Shown piece by piece: positions 34,512 to 42,551 of a stretch of 64,000 bases of DNA. This stretch comes from Pseudomonas sp. Ga0074129 (GTDB lineage: Bacteria; Pseudomonadota; Gammaproteobacteria; Pseudomonadales; Pseudomonadaceae): positions 34,771 through 98,770 of the forward strand of contig LNDO01000091.1 in NCBI GenBank assembly GCA_001465025.1, in the 5' to 3' direction. The first letter of the stretch is position 1, and every line of letters begins with the position of its first letter. The translations under genes were made by a program, and so were the position numbers. The notes beneath the pieces were generated by a model. That model saw only the letters and a program-made list of their open reading frames with translations, was not told where the DNA came from and made no database searches.

Positions 34512-35468
34512 AGCACAATCAGCCAACCCCGCCTGCAACGCCGGCACATCCTGCGCCTCGTTGAAGATCAGCTCCAGCCGCGAGTCCTTACGCCATTCGC
34601 TGGGTTGCCACTGCAACGGCTGGCCGTTCAGGGCATTGGCGGACTGCCAGCCCTTGCGGCCGTGCAGCACCAGCTTGGCGCGCCGCCAAGACAGGCTATT
34701 CAGCCATTGCTGCACCTGCACCGGCGCAAATTGCTGGCTGGGGTGCCAGCGCCAGCCGATGCTCCAGCCTTCGGCCTGTTGCTGAATCTGGCAGATCGGC
34801 TCACTCACGCTGCGCCACAGATGGGCTAAGGGCGCAGCAGCGTTGGGCAGGCTCAGTGCACTGTCGCCGTCAGTGGCCTGCGCGGCAAAACCGGGCAGTT
34901 TCGCCAGCGGCAGTGCGCCCTGGCTGGTCCAGTAGATCGGGCGTGCGGGCAACTGCGCCTGAATGCGCGCCTTGGTTGCTTCATCCAGCCCTTCGGCCTT
35001 GTTCAGCAGTAACAAACCGGCGCGGCTAAGCGTCGCCTGCTGACTCTCCGGCAGCGCTTCACCCGCAGCAAGGGCCTGAGAATCCAGCACCAGTAACGGC
35101 ACCTGGACCGCCAACACACCGGCCCAGGGCATTTCGCGCAGCTGTTCGAGTAGCACCAGAGGATGACCGAGGCCGGACGGCTCGATCAGCAGGCGATCGG
35201 GTTTGGCCTGACGCAGCAGGCGACTGAGACCAACCTGAAACGGCACGCCGTTGACGCAGCACAAGCAGCCGCCCGCCACTTCACCCAAGGCGATGCCGTC
35301 GTCATCGGTGGTTAACAAGGCGGCGTCCAGACCAACCAGGCCAAACTCGTTGATCAGCACGGCCCAGCGTTCATGCGCCGGGCGCTGCGCCAGCAGATGA
35401 CGGATCAGGCTGGTTTTACCGGCACCGAGCGGCCCGGCAATCACATGGGTGGGGATATTGTTGAGCAT
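34443..35468 (-). CDS. CobW/COG0523-family GTPase (putative metallochaperone)
   Basis: A 341-residue G3E GTPase. Walker A HVIAGPLGAGKTSLIRHLL is near the N-terminus. The metal-binding GCLCC motif is present (EVAGGCLCCVNG), followed by LLIEPSGLGHP and the guanine motif LLLLNKAEG (NKxx, usually NKxD). I start it at the ATG at 35468 so that the GTPase domain begins promptly. It differs from the second COG0523 protein at 36873 and lacks that protein's longer C-terminal part. Its promoter shows no Zur-like palindrome, so it may not be part of the zinc regulon despite being close by. Confidence 0.82.
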   Translation of the reverse strand: MLNNIPTHVIAGPLGAGKTSLIRHLLAQRPAHERWAVLINEFGLVGLDAALLTTDDDGIALGEVAGGCLCCVNGVPFQVGLSRLLRQAKPDRLLIEPSGLGHPLVLLEQLREMPWAGVLAVQVPLLVLDSQALAAGEALPESQQATLSRAGLLLLNKAEGLDEATKARIQAQLPARPIYWTSQGALPLAKLPGFAAQATDGDSALSLPNAAAPLAHLWRSVSEPICQIQQQAEGWSIGWRWHPSQQFAPVQVQQWLNSLSWRRAKLVLHGRKGWQSANALNGQPLQWQPSEWRKDSRLELIFNEAQDVPALQAGLADCALAPDCFSQAADYQDQQGDGADT

Positions 35469-35637
35469 GGGCCTATGGTGCGTGTTTGCCTGCCGGGAGA
35501 GAACCCCGAGCATGGCGCAGACTGAATAAAAGCTGCGTGCTAGAGTTTGCAGCCAATTTTTGACATGCCATTAACTTGGGCCGCTCCTACAAGGTTCGTC
35601 TGTTTTTGGTCATGGTCCGTTTTTCGAGGCTTTAACG

Positions 35638-35991
35638 ATGCGTGTCGCTCTACTGCTTAGCTTGTACCTGTTGTCCGGCCTGGCCTGGGGTGAAGCCTGC
35701 GTGGTGCACAGTCAGGCCGAGCGTCTGGATGTGAAGGTGTGCCAGCAGAACCGCAGCATCCCGCCCACCCTGTTCCGCACCGGTTTCTGCCAACCGCAGT
35801 TGCAGGGGCAGAAGGTCGAGGTGGAGTTTGTTGAACAATGCCCCACCGGCGCCTTTGGCGTGTGCCGCAACGCTACCGTCGGTGGCACACCGTATAAGCA
35901 GGATGTGCACTATTACGGCATTGCCAGCGATACGGCTTACCTAAAGCCTTTCTGCGAGAAGCAGAGCAAAGGCGTGTGGATGGCGTACTAG
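35638..35991 (+). CDS. Small secreted cysteine-rich hypothetical protein
   Basis: A 117-residue protein with a signal peptide (MRVALLLSLYLLSGLAWGEA). The mature part of ~98 residues has six cysteines (ACVVHS, VCQQN, FCQPQ, QCPTG, VCRNA, FCEKQ), suggesting disulfide bonds in the periplasm. The stretch CPTGAFGVCRNATVGGTPYKQDVHYYG is its most distinctive part. I do not recognise a family. It stands between the two COG0523 genes; a link to metal stress is possible but only positional. Confidence 0.65.
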   Translation: MRVALLLSLYLLSGLAWGEACVVHSQAERLDVKVCQQNRSIPPTLFRTGFCQPQLQGQKVEVEFVEQCPTGAFGVCRNATVGGTPYKQDVHYYGIASDTAYLKPFCEKQSKGVWMAY

Positions 35992-36022
35992 ACGGCTGTT
36001 AAACCCGGTTTAAACCGTACCG

Positions 36023-36045
36023 TCGCGGCTAAAGCCCCTCCCACA
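36023..36045. repeat. Single arm of TGTGGGAGG-type REP
   Basis: TCGCGGCTAAAGCCCCTCCC followed by ACA, the reverse complement of the unit at 47494-47516 and of the arms at 30750-30798. Only one arm is present here. Confidence 0.65.
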
Positions 36046-36152
36046 GCTAGCGACACATTATGCGTGTCGCAATACGACTCCTGTGTCTTCCAAGCACCGT
36101 CATCAAGGCGTAACCCGGTCTGTGTTTTAGTGACCCTGGGTACCTCACCCCT

Positions 36153-36183
36153 CCTGCCGGATCACGCGCCGGCAGGTTTTTCT
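36153..36183. terminator. Rho-independent terminator
   Basis: CCTGCCGG-ATCACGCG-CCGGCAGG followed by TTTTTCT. It lies between the small secreted protein gene and the convergent DUF1826 gene. The T-run is on the plus strand. Confidence 0.8.
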
Positions 36184-36228
36184 GGTGCTTCGGGCTGCTT
36201 TAATCGCAGCCTATTTTTTTACTTACAT

Positions 36229-36873
36229 TCAGGCCAGCCAATCCAGGGTCAGCAGTAACCGCCGCTCACCGGCAGGCGGTTGCGGCGAGCGGTGAATCAG
36301 CCCGCCGCCCTCGTTGCCGATCCATTTCTCGCCCTTGGCCAGCAGCACATGCCCGGCCTCAGCGCGCTGGATAAGAGCCGGATCGCTGGGCTCAGCGGCG
36401 GGGTCGCCCAACCGGCGGCGCGCCATCACGCCTTCTTCCAGCCACTCGCTGCCGATCCCGGCGTAGCTGGTAATCAGCCGCACCGGCACGTGGTCAACAT
36501 GAAAACGCGGGCACATGGCTTTATCGAGAATGCGCAGGCGCACGCCGATACGTTTGGCGTCGAACAGGCAGACAAAGGCGCTGATCAGCCAGCTGACATC
36601 CTGCAAAAAGGCCACCTGCCCCGGCAAATCGCTGTAGGCATCGACCAGGCCGCTCAGGTTCGGCTCGCTCTCCGGGCTGGCCAACTCCAGCACGATGGAT
36701 TGCCCCAGCGGCTCGCCCTGAGCCAACAGGGCGTTGGCAAAATCGCTGATCTGCGCGGGCAGCTGACGTTGCCAAAGCGCCAGGTTGATGTGATCACGCA
36801 GCACCTCGCCGAACACATCAATCTGCTCGCTGGCGATCTGCTGCAAGGGTTGACGCAAAACCGGCGCAAGCAT
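36229..36873 (-). CDS. DUF1826 family protein of the zinc-starvation operon
   Basis: A 214-residue DUF1826 protein. The conserved centre reads MCPRFHVDHVPVRLITSYAGIGSEWLEE, a His-x-Asp pattern reminiscent of a double-stranded beta-helix metal site. A second part has FHxD-like spacing to IHRSPQPPAGERRLLLTLDW near the end, where a His and Arg could complete such a site (inference). The ATG at 36873 overlaps the stop of the ZigA-like GTPase gene, with GAGGAGG just before it. It is last in the operon dksA2-zigA-DUF1826. Biochemical function is unknown. Confidence 0.8.
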   Translation of the reverse strand: MLAPVLRQPLQQIASEQIDVFGEVLRDHINLALWQRQLPAQISDFANALLAQGEPLGQSIVLELASPESEPNLSGLVDAYSDLPGQVAFLQDVSWLISAFVCLFDAKRIGVRLRILDKAMCPRFHVDHVPVRLITSYAGIGSEWLEEGVMARRRLGDPAAEPSDPALIQRAEAGHVLLAKGEKWIGNEGGGLIHRSPQPPAGERRLLLTLDWLA

Positions 36874-38078
36874 CAGGCGGCCTCCTCGTGCCAAGGGCCG
36901 AACGGGTCCGGCAGCGCCGACCAAGCGTCCACGCCCTGAGCCATTTCAGCGTCATTCAACAGACAGGCGTCCAGCTCGGCGGTCAGTTGTGCAAAGTTGA
37001 TGTTCTGGCCGATGAACACCAGTTCCTGGCGGCAATCGCCACTCTGCGCCTCCCAGTTTTTCATGATCGCCTGCAGCCCTTCGTCGTCGGTCGGCCACTG
37101 CGCCTTGGGCACAAACCGCCACCAGCGCCCGGCAAACCCATGGCGCATCAGGCCGCCGGCCTGGGACCAGCTGCCGGCTTCCTGGTACTTGCTGGCCAGC
37201 CAGAAGAAGCCCTTGCTGCGCAGCAGGCGGCCATTGGTCCACTCACGGTTGATGAAGGTGAAGAAGCGCTCCGGGTGGAACGGCCGCCGCGCGCGGTACG
37301 CCGTGGAGGCAATGCCGTATTCCTCGGTTTCCGGAATGTGCTCACCGCGCAGTTCTTTGAGCCAGCCCGGCGCTTGGGCCGCGCGCTCGAAATTGAAACG
37401 GCCGGTGTTGAGGATTTTATTAAGCGGCACCGCGCCCATGGCCATGGGGATGATCTCGGCGTGGGTGTTGAGCCCCTTGAGGATGGCCATCAGCTCTTCG
37501 CGCTCGTGGCTGCTGATCAGGTCGATCTTGCTGATCAGGATCACATCGGCGAACTCCACCTGCTCGATCAACAGGTCGGTGATCGAACGCTCATCATCCT
37601 CGCCCAAGGTTTCGCCCCGGCTGGCCAGGCTCTCGGCCTCGTGGAAATCGCGCAGGAAATTCACCCCGTCGACCACGGTGACCATGGTGTCCAGGCGGGC
37701 CAGATCGGCCAGGCTCTGGCCGTCTTCGCCGCGGAAGGTAAACGTCTCGGCCACCGGCAGCGGCTCGCTGATCCCGGTGGATTCGATCAGTAAATAGTCG
37801 AAGCGGCCATCACGGGCCAAACGGCCGACTTCTTCCAGCAGGTCTTCGCGCAGGGTGCAGCAGATGCAACCGTTGCTCATTTCCACGAGCTTTTCTTCGC
37901 CACGGCTCAGGCTGACATCGCGCTGAACTTCGCTGCCATCGATGTTGATTTCGCTCATATCGTTGACGATCACCGCCACTTTCAAACCCTGACGGTTTTT
38001 CAGGATGGCGTTGAGCAGGGTGCTTTTACCGGCACCGAGAAAACCGGACAGCACGGTTACGGGAAGGTGTTTGGTCAT
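36873..38078 (-). CDS. zigA: Zinc-starvation COG0523 GTPase (ZigA/ZagA type)
   Basis: A 401-residue G3E GTPase. It shows Walker A VLSGFLGAGKSTLLNAIL, the metal site SNGCICCTLREDLLEEV, LLIESTGISEPLPVAETF, the NKxD-equivalent ILISKIDLIS and a long C-terminal CobW_C domain (AYRARRPFHPERFFTFIN...). I start at the ATG at 38078, nine bases after GGAG; an ATG six codons earlier overlaps the dksA2 stop. Zur-controlled members of this subgroup deliver zinc to proteins such as FolE during starvation. It follows dksA2 in an operon read from the Zur box at 38549. Confidence 0.87.
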   Translation of the reverse strand: MTKHLPVTVLSGFLGAGKSTLLNAILKNRQGLKVAVIVNDMSEINIDGSEVQRDVSLSRGEEKLVEMSNGCICCTLREDLLEEVGRLARDGRFDYLLIESTGISEPLPVAETFTFRGEDGQSLADLARLDTMVTVVDGVNFLRDFHEAESLASRGETLGEDDERSITDLLIEQVEFADVILISKIDLISSHEREELMAILKGLNTHAEIIPMAMGAVPLNKILNTGRFNFERAAQAPGWLKELRGEHIPETEEYGIASTAYRARRPFHPERFFTFINREWTNGRLLRSKGFFWLASKYQEAGSWSQAGGLMRHGFAGRWWRFVPKAQWPTDDEGLQAIMKNWEAQSGDCRQELVFIGQNINFAQLTAELDACLLNDAEMAQGVDAWSALPDPFGPWHEEAA

Positions 38079-38092
38079 GGTTTCAGGCTCCA

Positions 38093-38518
38093 TCATTGTT
38101 CGGTGTTACGCAGATGTTTTTCGCGTTGTTCCTGACGCTCTTTGGCTTCGATGCACAGGCTGGCGGTGGGGCGCAGCAACAGGCGCTTAAGGCCGATGGG
38201 CTCGCCGGTCTCAATGCACCAGCCGTATTCGCCGCGCGCCAGGCGGTCGAGGGCTTCGTCGATCTTGTCGAGCAACTTCTTCTCGCGCTCCAGCAGGCGC
38301 AGTTGCCATTGCCGCTGTTCCTCGGCGCTGCCGATATCGGCCGGGTCGCTGCTGGTTTCCCGTTCACGCAGGGCCTCGAACTCCTCAGCGATGCGCGCCT
38401 GTAACTCGCTGCGCTGCTGCAACAGCAGTGCGCGGAAGAACTGCTGCTGGGCGTCGTTCATGTAGTCGTCTGCCGGCTGGGCCAGCAGTTGTTCTTGGCT
38501 AATCAGGGTCGTGCTCAT
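38093..38518 (-). CDS. dksA2: DksA2, zinc-independent DksA paralogue
   Basis: A 141-residue DksA/TraR protein. The coiled coil (residues ~20-95) is normal. The zinc-finger region reads YGWCIETGEPIGLKRLLLRP...ASLCIEAK: of the four cysteines in DksA (CxxC...CxxC) only the first of each pair remains, replaced at the other positions by Thr and Ala. That is the known signature of DksA2, which regulates transcription with ppGpp without structural zinc. It is the first gene of the leftward operon, 30 bp from the Zur-box-like palindrome. Confidence 0.92.
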   Translation of the reverse strand: MSTTLISQEQLLAQPADDYMNDAQQQFFRALLLQQRSELQARIAEEFEALRERETSSDPADIGSAEEQRQWQLRLLEREKKLLDKIDEALDRLARGEYGWCIETGEPIGLKRLLLRPTASLCIEAKERQEQREKHLRNTEQ

Positions 38519-38548
38519 GATGCGAATTCACTGGTATGCGGCTTTAAT

Positions 38549-38563
38549 TGTTATAACATAACA
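38549..38563. promoter_or_regulatory. Zur box in the dksA2-folE2 divergent promoter
   Basis: TGTTATAACATAACA matches the gammaproteobacterial Zur pattern TGTTATA-N-TATAACA closely (one substitution relative to a TGTTATAATATAACA form). It lies 30 bp from the dksA2 ATG and 31 bp from the folE2 ATG, so one bound repressor would block both operons. Confidence 0.82.
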
Positions 38564-38594
38564 TTTATCACCCGCCGCCACCTCGGATTTTCAG

Positions 38595-39491
38595 ATGAAT
38601 GCACTCACCCTGCCGGATATCGCCAGCCAGGCCAGCCACCATGCACAGCGCCTGGACTGGGTGGGCATGGGCGACATTGCCCTGCCTGTGTTGCTGGCCG
38701 ACCAGCGCATCAATGCGCGCGCCAGCGCTGGCGTAAGCCTGGATGACGGCAGCGCCCGTGGCATTCATATGTCGCGGTTGTACCTGGCGCTGCATGCGCT
38801 GGAAGCGCAACCCCTGACCCCGGCCGTGCTGCAACAGTTGCTCAACAATTTTTTGCACAGCCACGAAGGCCTGTCGCAAGAAGCCAGCGTGACCCTCAAC
38901 GGCGACGCCTTATTGAGTCGTCCAGCGCTGGTCAGCCCATTGTCCGGATGGAAGTCCTACCCCTTCGAAGTGCGTGCACGTCAGGATTCATGGGGGTTTC
39001 ACGTGGAACTACAGGTACAGGTGGCCTATTCCTCGACGTGCCCCTGCTCAGCCGCGCTGGCCCGCCAGTTGATTCAGCAGCAGTTCGCTCACGACTTCGC
39101 CAACCAGCCGCTCAGCCATGAACAGGTGCTGGAATGGCTTGGTTCGCCCCAAGGCATCGTCGCCACGCCACACAGCCAGCGCAGCTACGCCACCTTGCAG
39201 GTGCGCTTGCACGCCGACAGTACAGCATTGCCGCTCGTTGAGCTGATCGACGCCGCCGAACAGGCCCTCGGCACCGCCGTGCAGACGGCGGTAAAGCGCG
39301 CCGATGAGCAGGCCTTTGCCCTGGCCAACGGGCAAAACCTGATGTTCTGCGAAGACGCTGCCCGCCGCCTGCACAGCGCCTTGCGCGAACAACCGGCCTT
39401 CAGCGCCTTTCACCTGCGCGTGGTGCACGCAGAAAGCCTGCATGCCCACGATGCGGTTGCCGTCAGCCGTTGGAACTGGAGCTTGGCATGA
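38595..39491 (+). CDS. folE2: GTP cyclohydrolase IB (FolE2)
   Basis: A 298-residue FolE2/COG1469 protein. It begins ALTLPDIASQASHHAQRLDWVGMGDIALPV, has the active-site Cys in AYSSTCPCSAALARQL (near residue 150), the LMFCEDAARRL block and HAESLHAHDAVAVS at the end, carrying the conserved His/Asp-rich motif. FolE2 makes 7,8-dihydroneopterin triphosphate without the zinc that FolE-IA requires, so it replaces FolE when zinc is short. It is the first gene of the rightward operon under the Zur box. The next gene overlaps its stop by four bases. Confidence 0.93.
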   Translation: MNALTLPDIASQASHHAQRLDWVGMGDIALPVLLADQRINARASAGVSLDDGSARGIHMSRLYLALHALEAQPLTPAVLQQLLNNFLHSHEGLSQEASVTLNGDALLSRPALVSPLSGWKSYPFEVRARQDSWGFHVELQVQVAYSSTCPCSAALARQLIQQQFAHDFANQPLSHEQVLEWLGSPQGIVATPHSQRSYATLQVRLHADSTALPLVELIDAAEQALGTAVQTAVKRADEQAFALANGQNLMFCEDAARRLHSALREQPAFSAFHLRVVHAESLHAHDAVAVSRWNWSLA

Positions 39492-40159
39492 TCCACTGCC
39501 ACAACCTGCAATGGGGCCCTGCGGGTCACCCGCTGACTCCGCCGCTTAATCTGCACCTGGCCCGCGCCAGCCTGACCGGGGTGATCGGCAGCAACGGCTG
39601 TGGCAAAAGCAGCCTGCTCAAGGTTATCGCGGGTATCGTTCAGCCCTTGCGCGGGCAGATCGAACTGGCCGTGCCGCGCCTGGGTGGCGTGGCCTATCTG
39701 GTGCAGCAGCAGGCACTGGACCGGCAATTCCCGATCACCCTGCAGGAGCTGGTCAGCGCCGGTTTATGGCGCAGCCGCCTGAGTCGCCCGCACCGTCAGG
39801 CGCGGTTGGAGCAAGCTTTGGCCGACTGGGGCCTGAGCGAGCTGTACCAGCACAGCCTGCACGCATTGTCCGGCGGTGAATTGCAGCGCGCCCTGCTCGC
39901 CCGCCTGAGCCTGACCGAGGCGCAGGTGCTGTTGCTCGACGAGCCAGAAGCCGCGCTGGATGAACACGGTCTGGCCCTGCTCTGGCAGCACATCGCCCGC
40001 TGGCAGGCAGAGGGCCGCACACAGATTGTCGTCAGCCATTCCCTCAGTCACATGAGCCAGCACTTGGACAACGCCCTGCTGGTGTCGCGCAGCGGCTGCA
40101 TCTTCGCGCCGATTCGCGAGCTGATGGGCCAACGCTCGCCACTGGAGCATGTGGCGTGA
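39488..40159 (+). CDS. znuC: Zinc ABC transporter ATP-binding protein (ZnuC-like)
   Basis: A 223-residue metal-type ABC ATPase. It has Walker A GVIGSNGCGKSSLLKVIAG, signature LSGGELQRALLARL, Walker B LLLDEPEAALDEHG and H-loop IVVSHSLSHM. The Q-loop region YLVQQQALDRQFPITLQELVSAGLW is typical of ZnuC/MntB ATPases. I start it at 39488, within the folE2 stop (ATGA overlap); the next gene overlaps its end in the same way. It stands in a Zur-linked operon, so zinc is the probable cargo, but manganese transporters are in the same family. Confidence 0.85.
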   Translation: MIHCHNLQWGPAGHPLTPPLNLHLARASLTGVIGSNGCGKSSLLKVIAGIVQPLRGQIELAVPRLGGVAYLVQQQALDRQFPITLQELVSAGLWRSRLSRPHRQARLEQALADWGLSELYQHSLHALSGGELQRALLARLSLTEAQVLLLDEPEAALDEHGLALLWQHIARWQAEGRTQIVVSHSLSHMSQHLDNALLVSRSGCIFAPIRELMGQRSPLEHVA

Positions 40160-41022
40160 GTCTGGAACTGCTGTGGACGCCCTTTATCGAATTCGCCTTT
40201 ATGCGCCGCGCGTTGCTGGGCGGCGTGGCGCTGGCGATCAGTGCCGCGCCACTGGGGGTGTTTCTGGTGTTGCGTCGTTTGAGCCTGATGGGCGATGCGA
40301 TTGCCCACGGCATCTTGCCCGGCGCGGCACTGGGCTTCTGGCTGTTCGGCCTGAGCCTGCCGGCCTTGACGCTTGGCGGGCTGGTCGCCGGCCTTGGCAT
40401 GGCCGGAATCGCCGCTTGGGTGACACGGCGTACCGGCCTGCGTGAAGACGCCAGCCTGGCCGCCATTTACCCGATTTCGCTGGCCAGCGGCGTGTTGCTG
40501 CTGGGCCTGGCCGGGAACAAGCTGGACCTGCTGCACCTGCTGTTCGGCTCGGTGCTGGCCGTGGACCCGCCCACCCTGAACGGCATGTTGCTGGTGTCCA
40601 TCGGCAGCTTGTTGCTGCTCGCCCTGATATACCGCTGGCTGCTGATGGACAGCCTCGACCCGCTGTTTCTCGGTGGAGTCAGTCGCTTCGGGCCGCTGGC
40701 CTATGGGTTGTTTCTGGGTTTGGTGGTGCTCAATTTAGTGGTCGGCTTTCAGGCCATCGGCGCGCTGATGGTGGTCGGGTTGATGATGTTACCCGCCGCA
40801 GCCGCACGCTTCTGGAGCCGCCGCCTGCCGCGCATGTTGCTGCTCGCCGCCCTGACCGGCGCAACCTGCGTCTGGCTTGGTCTGCTGCTCTCCTACTACG
40901 CCAACCTGCCCAGCGGCCCGTGCATCGTGCTGCTCGCCGGTTTCGCTTACATCGGCTCCGTCGTATTTGGCCCGCTAAATGGCCTGCTGCGTCGGCCTCC
41001 GCATTTATCTCACGCACCCTAA
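40156..41022 (+). CDS. znuB: Zinc ABC transporter permease (ZnuB-like)
   Basis: A 288-residue permease of the ABC-3 (ZnuB/MntB) family with about eight membrane helices. It begins with GTG overlapping the ATPase stop. FMRRALLGGVALAISAAPLGVFLVLRRLSLMGDAIAHGILPGAALGFW is the conserved cytoplasmic-loop and helix start, and LLHLLFGSVLAVDPPTLNG follows. VVGFQAIGALMVVGLMMLPAAAARFW is the conserved later helix. It forms the channel for the ATPase above. Confidence 0.87.
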   Translation: MSLELLWTPFIEFAFMRRALLGGVALAISAAPLGVFLVLRRLSLMGDAIAHGILPGAALGFWLFGLSLPALTLGGLVAGLGMAGIAAWVTRRTGLREDASLAAIYPISLASGVLLLGLAGNKLDLLHLLFGSVLAVDPPTLNGMLLVSIGSLLLLALIYRWLLMDSLDPLFLGGVSRFGPLAYGLFLGLVVLNLVVGFQAIGALMVVGLMMLPAAAARFWSRRLPRMLLLAALTGATCVWLGLLLSYYANLPSGPCIVLLAGFAYIGSVVFGPLNGLLRRPPHLSHAP

Positions 41023-41032
41023 GGAACCCACC

Positions 41033-41905
41033 ATGCGCACCCTGATTGCCCTGCTGACCTTAAGTCTTGCCCTGTTCGCCCACGCTGAAGAGAAACTCAA
41101 AGTTGTTACCAGCTTTAGCATTTTGGCCGACATTACCCAGCAAATTGCCGGAGATAAGCTCGAACTTCGCAACCTGGTGGGTGCGGATGCTGACGCGCAT
41201 GTCTATCAACCCAGCGCTGAGGATGCCAAGGCCGTATTCGCCGCCGACCTGATCATCGCCAACGGCCTGGGCTTTGAACCCTGGCTGGCGCGCTTGATCG
41301 ACAGCAGCGAAGCGCCCGGCACACGGCTGGATGCAAGTAGCGGCGTGCTGCCATTGATGCTTGATGAAGACGGCCAGCAGGTCGCCGATCCGCATGCCTG
41401 GCAGAACCTCGCCAACGCCGAAATCTACGTACAGAACATCGCCAAGGCGCTGATCCAGGCCGACCCGGACAACGCCGCGCACTACAGCGCCGGTCGTGAT
41501 GCCTACCTGGCACAAATCCGCAGCCTGCTGGCCGAGGCCAAAACCGGCCTGGGCCAACTGCCGCCCGCGCAGCGCACGATCATCACCAGCCATGACGCCT
41601 TCGCCTACCTGGGTCAGGCCTACGGCCTGAGATTTGTCGCACCGCAGGGCTTGAGCACGGCTGATGAACCGTCCGCTGCCGACGTGGCCGCGCTGATCCG
41701 GCAGATTCGCGCCGACGGGGTAAAAGCCGTGTTTGTGGAAAACATCCGCGACCCGCGCCTGATCGAGCAAATCGCCAGCGAGGCCGGGGCCAAAGTCGGC
41801 GGCACGCTCTACTCCGATGCCCTGGCCAGCGAGGGGCCAGCCAGCACCTACCTGGGCATGTTCAAGTACAACCTCGACACCCTGCTGGCCGCGCTCAAGC
41901 CATGA
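41033..41905 (+). CDS. Periplasmic metal-binding protein (ZnuA/cluster A-I)
   Basis: A 290-residue cluster A-I binding protein. The signal peptide is MRTLIALLTLSLALFAHA. Metal-ligand positions are visible: GADADAHVYQPSAEDAKAV (His near residue 60), DPHAWQNLANAEIYVQNI (His ~125), TSHDAFAYLGQAYGL (His ~190) and a C-terminal Asp in TLYSDALASEGPASTY. There is no His-rich acidic loop, which many ZnuA proteins have, so by ligands it is compatible with zinc or manganese (AztC/MntA-like). AAGGAACC lies before the ATG at 41033. Zinc is preferred because of the Zur-linked operon. Confidence 0.8.
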   Translation: MRTLIALLTLSLALFAHAEEKLKVVTSFSILADITQQIAGDKLELRNLVGADADAHVYQPSAEDAKAVFAADLIIANGLGFEPWLARLIDSSEAPGTRLDASSGVLPLMLDEDGQQVADPHAWQNLANAEIYVQNIAKALIQADPDNAAHYSAGRDAYLAQIRSLLAEAKTGLGQLPPAQRTIITSHDAFAYLGQAYGLRFVAPQGLSTADEPSAADVAALIRQIRADGVKAVFVENIRDPRLIEQIASEAGAKVGGTLYSDALASEGPASTYLGMFKYNLDTLLAALKP

Positions 41906-42309
41906 GCCTATGGCTTGAGCTGGAACAGGCCGGGCTGGGCGACAGCCGCCCGCTGGCCGCCGTGCTGGAGGCCATCCCTTGGAACGCGGACGGCCTGATC
42001 GCCGCCATCGCCCAGCAATACGACAGCGGCGAGGTGCTGATGCTGGCCTGGATGAACCGCGCGGCGCTGGAAGAAACCCTCGCCAGCGGCCAGGTCTGTT
42101 ACTGGTCGCGCTCGCGCCAGCAGTTGTGGCGCAAGGGCGAAACCAGCGGCCACCGGCAACGACTGGTCGAAGCGCGGCTGGACTGCGACGGTGATGCCGT
42201 GCTGCTGCTCGTTGAGCAACAAGGCCCGGCCTGCCACACCGGCCGACCCAACTGCTTTTACAACGCCATCCGCGACAAACGGGTGAGCGTGATCAGCGTG
42301 CCGCAATGA
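41902..42309 (+). CDS. hisI: Phosphoribosyl-AMP cyclohydrolase paralogue
   Basis: A 135-residue PRA-CH. It has [44 protein letters not shown], the signature of the family. The three metal cysteines are all kept ([21 protein letters not shown]). Its typical partner hisE is absent, and it is embedded in the zinc-starvation operon, overlapping the binding-protein stop. It therefore looks like a second copy supplementing the zinc-dependent HisI step of histidine synthesis. It keeps the zinc ligands, so any advantage must be affinity or dose rather than loss of zinc. Confidence 0.85.
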   Translation: MSLWLELEQAGLGDSRPLAAVLEAIPWNADGLIAAIAQQYDSGEVLMLAWMNRAALEETLASGQVCYWSRSRQQLWRKGETSGHRQRLVEARLDCDGDAVLLLVEQQGPACHTGRPNCFYNAIRDKRVSVISVPQ

Positions 42310-42551
42310 AACGCCTGCTGCTGGGTCTGGTGCGGTTGTATCAATACCTGATCAGCCCGTTGCTCGGGCCGCGCTGTCGCTTCCACCCCAGTTGCTCGCA
42401 CTACGCCGTCGAAGCGCTGGAACGCCACGGCGCGTTGCGCGGCAGTTGGCTGGCCCTGCGCCGCTTGTTGCGCTGTCACCCCTGGCATCCGGGCGGCTAC
42501 GACCCGGTGCCGCCCACTCATCCCTGTCACGAGAAGCATCGCCATGAATGA
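42306..42551 (+). CDS. yidD: YidD-type membrane protein insertion efficiency factor, extra copy
   Basis: An 81-residue YidD protein. It shows the whole conserved core [59 protein letters not shown], with three Cys and several His. The C-terminal tail is His-rich ([10 protein letters not shown]). YidD normally lies in the rpmH-rnpA-yidD-yidC cluster; here it stands between hisI and pyrC2 and overlaps both by four to eight bases, so it is part of the same operon. No function in zinc starvation is known to me. Confidence 0.85.
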   Translation: MKRLLLGLVRLYQYLISPLLGPRCRFHPSCSHYAVEALERHGALRGSWLALRRLLRCHPWHPGGYDPVPPTHPCHEKHRHE

